A DNA stretch of 21,001 nucleotides from assembly GCA_027325115.1 (NCBI GenBank), contig DAHWFG010000460.1, positions 1-21,001 on the forward strand. Reading direction: 5' to 3'. A program made the translations under genes and the position numbers. Positions 13,804-21,001 of this stretch are shown here, one piece after another. Below the pieces are notes generated by a model, which did no database searches, was not told where the DNA came from, and worked only from the letters and a program-made list of their open reading frames with translations. Each line of letters begins with the position of its first letter. Position 1 is the stretch's first letter. The stretch comes from JAKBCQ01 sp021807585. GTDB taxonomy: Bacteria > Planctomycetota > Planctomycetia > Isosphaerales > Isosphaeraceae.

Positions 13804-15801
13804 GTGCGTCTTGACGATCCACATCGAACCGGGGGCTCGAACTCGGGATCGTGGAATCGATCCCGGGAGGGGGCGCATCGGTCGCATTCGGAACCAGATC
13901 CCCCTCTGAATCGATACAAGTCGCTCGCGTGGATCCTTCCCACGGGGATCGCGCTTTCGTCGATTTCGATCTGGCTCGTGCCGCCGTATCTTGCTCTGAT
14001 GTGTTTACTTTTATACTGGCCCGAATGGCGCGCCGAGGCCAAGGAGAAGGCGCGGCGCGCGTCGCGGGCGAACGCGGGAGCGCTCGCCTTGACGGGTCGA
14101 TCGCACGCGGTCGCGGGTTCGGCTTCATCGGAACGAGCCCCGGCGTCGGATCGACACGATCATCTTGCAAATCCACATGTTCATATACAAACAAATGCAG
14201 TAAGTCCGATTGGAGGAGACGGAGTCGCGATCGTCGAGATCGAATCCGCGGGTTCGAGCGACGAGACGCCCGCGAAATCAAAAAAAGGTCGCGGACGAGG
14301 CCGGCCGCGAACGAAACGCCCTCCCGTCGAGATCGACTTCGATCGAATCGATACGTCGGCGTGGGTTCAGGTGAAACCCGGCAAGTTCGTGCGGATCGAG
14401 GAGGCGGAATCCGACTCGGCTCCGTTCCTCACGCCGACGCCGAACGAAACAAGCGAATCTCATAAATCCATTGATATCAGTGCGCTTAAGAAACTGGATG
14501 AAACCGAAGCCCCGGTCGACGACGACGATCGCGCGGTTAGCGGCCCTGTCGAATCGATTCCGGAAACCGACCGGGTCGAGTCCGTCGACGATCGCGGCGG
14601 TTCAGATACACAAGAAGATCAATACTTAAGCGATATTCAAAGCGAACACGAGGAAATCGGCTTGCAAGCGGGTTCGATCGACGTCGAATCGCCGCGAGAG
14701 GCGATTGAAGACGTCGCCGGCGACGATCCGGCGGCGTCGGTCGAGCCGGCTTTAGGTGAAGCCGTCGCCGCGGTTCACCAAGACGCGGTCACGGTCGATA
14801 TGTCGATCGTCGGATCGGGAGACGCGTCGATCGCGGCCGACGACGATCCAGCCGTCGGGGAATCGATCGAACCGACGGTCGCCGAGCCGATCGATCTCGC
14901 GGTCGAACCGCCGATTTCCTCAAACGAAGCTCCGTTCGAAGCTCTCTCGGGTGATGATAACGTCATATCGGTATCGAAAGAGTTTGAGCCGATTTACGAG
15001 CGTTCGATCGACTCCGTTCGTCCGGAGGTCGCCGATCCAGGTCGACCGACCGCCGACGAGTATCGGAATACGAACGCCTACGAAATCGAATCGATCGCCG
15101 CCGAAACCGAGATCGCGTGCGCAGGCTCTGAGGAAACATTCCCTCAAGTCGTAATCGACGATCCGCTCGATTCCGAATTCCAAGCGATCGACGCCGCGAT
15201 CGATCTCGGCGACGAGGTCGACGCGTCGGATATCGAGGAATATGGGATCGATACGGCGTTGAACGACAAAGCGGAAGGCGAAGAATCGCGAACCGTCGAG
15301 GAGACGACCGAAGTCGCTTGCGACGTTCCGGTCGCCGAATCGGTCGAGAAAACGCATTCGATCGAAGAATCTCCGCTCGTGGAACCGGGAGAGGTGGAAC
15401 GGAATACCGCGGAAGATCACCAAGAATCGACCTTCATCGAAGTCGAAACGGTTGAGAATTCGCAAGAATCATCATCCGTTTACGAGGCGATTGAAGAATC
15501 GCTTGTCGAGGAATCCGCGGGGGTTGTGCACGTCGATCGAGCGCGGCATCGCGCCCTCCACTCGACGAACGTCCACAGGGATTCGATGGATCGAAGGCGA
15601 TGCTCCGGGAATCGCGGCGGATCGCGGCGACGTGTCGCACCGCGATCGCGCTCGGTCGTGGGACGACCGTTTTGGTCGCCCCGACGCCTGGCGCGTCCAT
15701 ACGTTTCAAGGGCGCCTCCGTTCGCGGCCGTCGTGGCGGAAAGCTATCAGTTAAAACCGAAAAAACACGCTGTAAACGTCGTTATTTCAATCAACACATA
15801 A
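13804..15801 (+). CDS. Charge-segregated membrane-anchored protein, unknown function
   Basis: The GTG start at 13804 is supported by GAGGAG 9 bases upstream; the product is 665 residues. Residues 1-36 are polar. About 40-76 is a hydrophobic hairpin-like anchor (ILPTGIALSSISIWLV, PPYLALMCLLLYWPEW). A basic stretch KSKKGRGRGRPRTKRPP (about 158-175) precedes WVQVKPGKFVRIEEAE, a phrase I associate with planctomycete hypothetical proteins. Residues about 230-573 are almost devoid of lysine (three seen) and packed with Asp, Glu, Ser, Ala and Ile. The last 90 switch to a strongly basic Arg-rich tail (GGSRRRVAPRSRSVVGRP). No enzyme domain is visible. It may be a scaffold, or bind cations or nucleic acid; this is guesswork. 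The acidic part is low-complexity, so its codons mirror the local GATCG bias. Confidence 0.75.
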   Translation: MRLDDPHRTGGSNSGSWNRSREGAHRSHSEPDPPLNRYKSLAWILPTGIALSSISIWLVPPYLALMCLLLYWPEWRAEAKEKARRASRANAGALALTGRSHAVAGSASSERAPASDRHDHLANPHVHIQTNAVSPIGGDGVAIVEIESAGSSDETPAKSKKGRGRGRPRTKRPPVEIDFDRIDTSAWVQVKPGKFVRIEEAESDSAPFLTPTPNETSESHKSIDISALKKLDETEAPVDDDDRAVSGPVESIPETDRVESVDDRGGSDTQEDQYLSDIQSEHEEIGLQAGSIDVESPREAIEDVAGDDPAASVEPALGEAVAAVHQDAVTVDMSIVGSGDASIAADDDPAVGESIEPTVAEPIDLAVEPPISSNEAPFEALSGDDNVISVSKEFEPIYERSIDSVRPEVADPGRPTADEYRNTNAYEIESIAAETEIACAGSEETFPQVVIDDPLDSEFQAIDAAIDLGDEVDASDIEEYGIDTALNDKAEGEESRTVEETTEVACDVPVAESVEKTHSIEESPLVEPGEVERNTAEDHQESTFIEVETVENSQESSSVYEAIEESLVEESAGVVHVDRARHRALHSTNVHRDSMDRRRCSGNRGGSRRRVAPRSRSVVGRPFWSPRRLARPYVSRAPPFAAVVAESYQLKPKKHAVNVVISINT

Positions 15802-15869
15802 AAGATTGTAATTTAAGCGATTCGATTGGTCGGCGAGCCGGCCTGGAACGTTCGTTTTCCGGCGGGTTC

Positions 15870-15897
15870 TTGACACGCGCGGCACGTCTTGTATTTT
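15870..15897 (+). promoter_or_regulatory. Candidate promoter of the ECF-kinase operon
   Basis: A perfect TTGACA (15870-15875), 16 bases, then TATTTT (15892-15897; 4 of 6). Transcription would start near 15904, leaving an untranslated leader of about 260 bases before the sigma factor. The gap 15802-16164 otherwise shows no gene, no clear terminator after the preceding ORF and no recognisable riboswitch. A run of eight Cs lies at about 16004-16011. Confidence 0.45.
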
Positions 15898-16164
15898 AGC
15901 ATATACGGTGAGAGGACGGATCAGTTGGAGCGGAACGCAGAGGATCACTTTCCGTAGCCTTTTGCAACGATTCCGATTCTGATGCACGATCGACGAGCAC
16001 AATTCCCCCCCCGTCTTCGATCGATGCTATCGTTCTCCGCGCCCCGCGTTTGAATCGGCGTGCGACGTCACGAATTCGAAGCCGAACGAAGTCGTATCGC
16101 TAGTTAAGCATCACTGTATCTGACAATGGCGTCTTCAACCACGATGATGCGGGGAGGGACGGGA

Positions 16165-16707
16165 ATGGCGAATCACGAACGCATCGAAGATCATCGAGGC
16201 GAACTGATTCTTCTGGCGCGTGTTTTGTTGGTCAAGCAAAAGATACGCGATCAAATCGATCCCGAGGATCTCGTTCAGACGACGATGGTGCTCGCGATCA
16301 AAAACTTTCATCAATTCCGGGGAGACGACACGGAGTCTTTATCGGCGTGGTTGCGGACGATTCTTCTGAACGAGTTTTACGACAAGATTCGACGATTTCA
16401 ACGCGCGAGTCGTAATGGATTTATTAAGAAGAGCCTTGACGAATCGGTGTCGCTGATCGATCGCGTGCTGACCGAGGATTCGTCGACTCCCGGCCGCAAG
16501 GCGATTGTCGAGGAGGATAAATCGAGGCTCGTCACGTGTCTTGCGACTCTTGACGAACGCGAAAGCATGGCGATCATCCTCCGATTCTGGAACGGCCTCA
16601 AATTCTCCGACGTCGGCGCCGAGATGGGGTGCTCGGGGAAGGCGGCGTCGGCGCTTGTTTACAGAGGTCTCGCTCGGCTTCGCGAACTCTTGAAAACCAA
16701 GGAGTGA
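16165..16707 (+). CDS. ECF sigma factor paired with a Ser/Thr kinase
   Basis: I chose ATG 16165 (180 residues) because GGGGAGGG lies 6 bases before it; an in-frame ATG at 16126 adds 13 residues without a ribosome site. Region 2 spans about residues 10-75 (ILLARVLLVKQKIRDQIDPE, DLVQTTMVLAIKNF, LSAWLRTILLNEFYDKIRRF). Region 4 holds VTCLATLDERESMAIILRFW and FSDVGAEMGCSGKAASALVY, with the helix-turn-helix followed by RGLARLREL. The TGA is 4 bases before the kinase ATG, and the kinase ribosome site AAGGAG lies inside this gene's last codons, so the two are translationally coupled. Sigma factors of this class in planctomycetes are often paired with kinases instead of anti-sigma factors, and control by phosphorylation is inferred from that. 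Confidence 0.92.
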   Translation: MANHERIEDHRGELILLARVLLVKQKIRDQIDPEDLVQTTMVLAIKNFHQFRGDDTESLSAWLRTILLNEFYDKIRRFQRASRNGFIKKSLDESVSLIDRVLTEDSSTPGRKAIVEEDKSRLVTCLATLDERESMAIILRFWNGLKFSDVGAEMGCSGKAASALVYRGLARLRELLKTKE

Positions 16708-16711
16708 GACG

Positions 16712-19700
16712 ATGGAGCACGATCCGCCCGACCCAAATAGCATATCGTCAATAATATATAATTACTATCTGGAACTCGAGCGAACGAACTCCGCGGACTT
16801 GGAGGAGATTCGCGAAGAGACGCTTCGTCGGCATCCCGAGCACGCCGAAGTGTTGCGCGATCACTTCGAGAACGAGGATTTCGGCCGGTTGCTCGCGGTC
16901 TCGAACGGTCGCCGCGAAGCGAGCGCCGTCCTTCGTAAAATCTCCGGGTATACGTTGATCGATCTGATCGGTTCGGGAGGATCGGGAGACGTCTACAAGG
17001 CGCGGCACGACGAGACGAGACGCGTCGTCGCGCTCAAGACGCTTCAACTCGGCCGCGTCGACGACGAGACCCTGGCGCGGCTCGAGAACGAATTCAAACT
17101 CATTACCGGTTTGGATCACCCGAATATCATCGAAATATATGATTATAAAAAACTTGATAATAATTTATATTACACGATGAGGTTCGTCGAGGGAAAAAAC
17201 CTCAATCTTCGCCTTCGAGAGTTCCAAAACGATCCCGCTCTCGCCGCGCGCATCGTCCTTCAGATCGCCGACGCGATCCGCCATGCGCACGAACGAGGCG
17301 TCCTCCATCGCGATTTAAAACCTTCGAACATCATGGTCGATAAAAATCATAAAGTATACGTATGTGATTTTGGTCTGGCGAAGCGAATCGACGAGGAAAG
17401 CGATTTAACGGCGACGGGGACGATTTTGGGAACACCTTCTTATATGTCTCCCGAACAGGCGCTGGGCGAGAAAGAGGCGATATCGAAACTTACCGATATT
17501 TACGGAATAGGAGCGATTTTATACGCGCTCCTCGCGGGCAAACCGCCGTTCGACGGTGGCAATCCTTCGAGCACGATCCGCCTTGTCGCCGATCGCGAAC
17601 CGACTCCGCCGACAAAGTTCAATCCCGCGATTCCCCGCGACCTCGAAGTGATCCGTTACAAGGCGATGGAACGCGATCCCAGGCGTCGCTACGCATCCGC
17701 CGGCGAACTCGCCGACGATCTCAAACGATTCATCGAGGGAAGGCCGATCCGAGCCCGCGCCGTATCTTGGCCGACTCGCGTGTCGATGTGGGCTCGTCGA
17801 GAACCCGTGCTGTCGACGCTCGCCGGCGGGCTCTTCGTCACCCTCATCGTCGCGATCGTCGTCGTTTCGCTCGCGCTTCGTGAAACCCTTAAGGAACGCA
17901 ACCTCAAAGAAAACGAACGAAGCTCGGCCGAAACGGCGCGGAAAGCCGCCGAGCGCAACGAACGCAAGGCGCGCGAACTCGCGCAAATCTCGGGGATCAG
18001 GCTCGCGTATCAACATTGGCGTCACGGCGACGTTCGTAACGCGCGTCAATTCTTTGACGATTATCGCTCGGGTCCCGTCGCTCCGACCGGAGTTTTCCAA
18101 TTCGCGTGGGGACGGCTAGACCGAATCGCGCGCCCCGCACGAGGAATCAAAATCCGCAAAGACGTTCGCCCCGCGTTCTCTCCCGACGGTCGTTCTCTCG
18201 TTTGCGTCGAACCCGACCGATCGATCACGCTGCTGGAAACACAATTTTATTCAAAAATATATAAAGAATCAATATTACAAGATATCAGAGCGCTCACGTT
18301 CGTAGACGGCGGTAAGACGCTGATCGGTTACGACTCGACGGGCGTCGCGACGGTTTGGGAGGTCGAGCCGTATCGGCTCGTTCGGCTCGACTTCGCGCGC
18401 GGGCCGAAAAAAATGACGGGAGACGAAGTCGCGTTTGTCGGTGAATCGCTCGTTTGCGTCGATCGAAAGAGCGGGATCGCGGGATCGAGCCGATTGGAAA
18501 CTCGGTATTCATTTTATCGAAAGATACGCGACGTGAACGTAACCGCCGAGGTTCGCGTATCGCGCGGCGGAATCGATCCCTGGGCGGTCTCGGCCGACGG
18601 CGGGGTGTTGGCGGTCGGCTCGCGCGAAGGTCGAATCGAAATCTTCGAAGGATCGCGATGGGATAATCGCTCGGAATGGAAAATCGGTTTCGCCCCCGCG
18701 GCGATCGCGCTCGATCGGAGCGGCTTGATTGTCGCAGTCGCAGACTCCGCGGGTTCGATCGTGATCCTCGATCGCGGGTCCAAAAAACAAAAACAGCTCG
18801 CGGGTCATGTCGGCGCGGCGCGTTCGCTCGCGTTCGCCCCCGACGGCCTGGTCGTCGTTTCGGCGGGAGACGACGGAGTCGCCCGCGTCTGGAATATCCA
18901 AAATCAAGAATCCGTGAACATTTTGAGAGGTCATGAACGACCGATCGTTCACGCGTCGTTCTCTCCCGACGGTTTGCGTTTGGCGACGGTGGACGACGAC
19001 GGCCTTTTATGCGTGCGCGACGCGCGCGAAAGGCTGGAAAGCGAGAGCCTTGTCGGTTCGACGTCTCCCGCGGGACCGATCGCGGTCTCCCCCGACGGCG
19101 GCTTGATCGCGGTCGCCGCCCGCGATCATTCGCTCCGCCTCCTCGACTCCGCCGCTCTCGGCGAATACAAACATCAATATGGAGATATCAGCGAAATCAT
19201 ATCGATCAAGTTCTCGCCGAAAGGAGAAATGATCTCGACGCTTTCGACATCCGGAATCGTTACAAGTCGTTATGTTCAACCAAGAAAATACAAATATCGT
19301 GAAGATAAAATATGGAGTCGTGGTAAAATTCTCGCGATGGATTATATCGACGGGCGAGGAACGATCGCGACGGGGTGCGACGACGGCGTGCTGAGGTTTT
19401 GGGAAGTCGAGTCGGGGCGTGAGATCGATTCGGCGCAGGCTCATCGCGGAGCGATCACGTCGCTTGCGACCGACCCCAAAACGGGACGCGTCGCGACCTC
19501 GAGCGTCGATCATGAAATCAAAGTTTGGAAACATGACGATCAATACCGTCTGAAAAGCCGAACGTTCGCACGCGATCTTGAAGTCAAAGCGCTCGCGTTC
19601 GCACCCGACCGAGAGAGATTGGCGGCGATCGATTCCGCTGGAGACGTTCTGATTCTAAACGGCGAAGGCGTGATCGAACGAAAGATCGGTCGGTTGCGTA

Positions 19701-21001
19701 CAGGAGTTCATACGATTGTCTTCTCACCCGATGGTTCGTTGATCGCGACCGAGGAGGGGGATTTTATCGTTCGCTTGTGGAATTGGCGCACCGGCGAATT
19801 GTTTCGCGAGTTGTGGAACAACGGCGAGCAAGGAATCGGCCTCGCGTTTTCTCCCCGCGACGGCGCGATTTATTGCGTGGGCCGGGGGGAGATGCTCAAG
19901 GTGTGGGACTCCAAAACGTGGGATATCCGCGCCGTGATGGGCAAGCCGAGCGGTCCGATCGTCGCATTGGCGTTCGATCCCGCGGGAGAATCGCTCCTCG
20001 GCGTCGTCTCGGATTCTTATAATGTTTCACGATTTCATATCCCAATCGGTCCCAGGGAGGGGATCGCGATTGATCGACGCGTGTCAACTCCGCTTATAAT
20101 GGAGTATGATCAAGGAGCGGTCGGTCGAAGCCGGCGGATTTCGAGGTCGCTGATGAATTCGACCGCGTTCGCGATCGCTTCGGCTCGTTCCGCCGATGAA
20201 AGAGTTTTGGCGATCTCGAACGAGGACGGTCAGGTGATCGTTTACGACATCGCCTCGCGATCGATTCGGTCGGAATGCTTCTTAAGGAACGTTGATAAAG
20301 TCTATCGAAATATCATTAATGTTGGGATTGAGCATTTTCCGATTAAACGCGATTATTCGCGAGTGGATCGCGCGATTTCGGTCGCTTTGAGCCCGAACGG
20401 CGAAACTCTGGCGACTTTGAGCGGGCGCGACCACGTTGTGACGTTGTGGGACGTTCGATCGCGCGAGGCGAAGGCGATCGAGCGTTTGCCGAAGGGGCCC
20501 GGGGTTTACGGGAGGGTCGTGTATTCGCCCGACGGCGTTTATCTCGCGGTCGTTGAGAACGAGACGCAGGTGCGGTTGTGGTCGATCGCCGAGAGGCGTT
20601 GGGTGGCGACGTTGGCGGATTCGACAAGTCCTGTTACGAGTTTGCGGTTTTCGCGTGACGCGAGTTTGTTGTCGATCGGCGGTCGCGGGGGATCGATCGT
20701 GATCTGGTCTGGCAAGAAGGAATCTGGGGGTTGGTCGCGAGCGACCGAGCGGTCTCGGCTTTTGGGTCATTCGGGGGTGGTGCACGCTCTCTGTTTCACA
20801 CCCGACGGTTCGGGATTGGCGAGCGGCGGCGACGATCGATCGATCCGGATCTGGGATTTGAATCACGAGCTCGAGTTGGCGACGTTCGACGGGCACGCGG
20901 GTTCGGTTTTGGCGCTCGAGTTCTCGCGTGACGGCGGCACGCTCGCGTCGGGGGGAACGACACCCGGCGGCGGCGGCGAGATTTTGTTGTGGAGGAGCGA
21001 G
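16712..21001 (+). CDS. Membrane Ser/Thr protein kinase with WD40 sensor domain, 3' end cut
   Basis: I translated it by eye from ATG 16712 (AAGGAG 7 bases upstream); the frame is open to the window end (1430 codons). Residues 1-80 are a polar N-terminal segment. The kinase domain, about 81-345, is complete: GSGGSG loop at 87-92 with VYKA after it, VALK with K109, HRDLKPSN at 199-206 (catalytic D201), DFG at 219-221, GTPSYMSPEQA at 240-250. One membrane helix follows at about 366-389 (STLAGGLFVTLIVAIVVVSL), then a charged coiled segment (ERNLKENERSSAETARKAAE). From about 480 onward are WD40 repeats; at least ten blades show W endings (VWNIQN, FWEVES, VWDSKT, LWDVRS, IWDLNH). The kinase is cytoplasmic, and the WD40 domain is likely outside if the helix spans once. 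It is the probable signalling partner of the upstream sigma factor. Confidence 0.93.
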   Translation, partial: MEHDPPDPNSISSIIYNYYLELERTNSADLEEIREETLRRHPEHAEVLRDHFENEDFGRLLAVSNGRREASAVLRKISGYTLIDLIGSGGSGDVYKARHDETRRVVALKTLQLGRVDDETLARLENEFKLITGLDHPNIIEIYDYKKLDNNLYYTMRFVEGKNLNLRLREFQNDPALAARIVLQIADAIRHAHERGVLHRDLKPSNIMVDKNHKVYVCDFGLAKRIDEESDLTATGTILGTPSYMSPEQALGEKEAISKLTDIYGIGAILYALLAGKPPFDGGNPSSTIRLVADREPTPPTKFNPAIPRDLEVIRYKAMERDPRRRYASAGELADDLKRFIEGRPIRARAVSWPTRVSMWARREPVLSTLAGGLFVTLIVAIVVVSLALRETLKERNLKENERSSAETARKAAERNERKARELAQISGIRLAYQHWRHGDVRNARQFFDDYRSGPVAPTGVFQFAWGRLDRIARPARGIKIRKDVRPAFSPDGRSLVCVEPDRSITLLETQFYSKIYKESILQDIRALTFVDGGKTLIGYDSTGVATVWEVEPYRLVRLDFARGPKKMTGDEVAFVGESLVCVDRKSGIAGSSRLETRYSFYRKIRDVNVTAEVRVSRGGIDPWAVSADGGVLAVGSREGRIEIFEGSRWDNRSEWKIGFAPAAIALDRSGLIVAVADSAGSIVILDRGSKKQKQLAGHVGAARSLAFAPDGLVVVSAGDDGVARVWNIQNQESVNILRGHERPIVHASFSPDGLRLATVDDDGLLCVRDARERLESESLVGSTSPAGPIAVSPDGGLIAVAARDHSLRLLDSAALGEYKHQYGDISEIISIKFSPKGEMISTLSTSGIVTSRYVQPRKYKYREDKIWSRGKILAMDYIDGRGTIATGCDDGVLRFWEVESGREIDSAQAHRGAITSLATDPKTGRVATSSVDHEIKVWKHDDQYRLKSRTFARDLEVKALAFAPDRERLAAIDSAGDVLILNGEGVIERKIGRLRTGVHTIVFSPDGSLIATEEGDFIVRLWNWRTGELFRELWNNGEQGIGLAFSPRDGAIYCVGRGEMLKVWDSKTWDIRAVMGKPSGPIVALAFDPAGESLLGVVSDSYNVSRFHIPIGPREGIAIDRRVSTPLIMEYDQGAVGRSRRISRSLMNSTAFAIASARSADERVLAISNEDGQVIVYDIASRSIRSECFLRNVDKVYRNIINVGIEHFPIKRDYSRVDRAISVALSPNGETLATLSGRDHVVTLWDVRSREAKAIERLPKGPGVYGRVVYSPDGVYLAVVENETQVRLWSIAERRWVATLADSTSPVTSLRFSRDASLLSIGGRGGSIVIWSGKKESGGWSRATERSRLLGHSGVVHALCFTPDGSGLASGGDDRSIRIWDLNHELELATFDGHAGSVLALEFSRDGGTLASGGTTPGGGGEILLWRSE

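Noticed and set aside
13682..14281. Minus-strand frame of 199 codons opposite the start of the charge-segregated protein
   Set aside because: It has no ribosome site or recognisable domain, while the plus-strand frame has GAGGAG before its GTG and a membrane anchor.
20282..20896. Minus-strand frame of 204 codons
   Set aside because: It is antisense to the WD40 repeats of the kinase.

Overview
The window reads as a chromosome segment of a planctomycete, most likely of the Isosphaeraceae/Gemmataceae side. The basis is the exported-protein leader motif PLENRELLS, an ECF sigma factor coupled by 4 bases to a membrane Ser/Thr kinase with a WD40 tail, DUF1573-like anchored proteins, inverted repeats of the type AACCCGACGCG...CGCGTCGGGTT, and extreme use of TCGA/CGATCG. 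That last bias produces many long antisense open frames, which I treat as shadows. The taxonomic call is inference; no rRNA or tRNA gene was seen.

Layout. Bases 1-5768 are accessory and all on the minus strand. They hold two DUF1573-like membrane-anchored paralogs (1-823, cut by the window edge, and 2767-3756), an unrecognised AT-richer secreted/anchored protein (858-1967), a short leading ORF (2037-2318), and an exported protein with an EXORDIUM-like HExxE domain plus PKD-like repeats (4125-5768). Two copies of a palindromic element (2525-2611 and 3964-4051) lie just downstream of minus-strand genes. A matching promoter-like region lies upstream of each DUF1573 unit, so this looks like an old duplication later re-homogenised at the 3' ends of the paralogs.

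Bases 5974-7827 carry an exported alkaline phosphatase on the minus strand with a clear intrinsic terminator. From 8229 everything is on the plus strand and mostly housekeeping: glgC (ADP-glucose pyrophosphorylase, TTG start), rlmN (23S rRNA methyltransferase), an ECF sigma factor, a ComF-family protein and hemC (heme pathway). These are followed by a 665-residue charge-segregated membrane protein (13804-15801).

The right end (16165-21001) is a two-gene signalling unit: an ECF sigma factor, preceded by a long leader with a consensus -35 box, and a kinase whose WD40 domain runs off the window. The likely logic is membrane kinase signalling to the sigma factor, as described for planctomycete ECF-STK pairs.

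I see no CRISPR array, insertion sequence with transposase, defence island or biosynthetic cluster. The points most worth a second look are the mosaic paralogs with their palindromic elements, the charge-segregated protein, and the AT-rich codon islands inside GC-rich genes.
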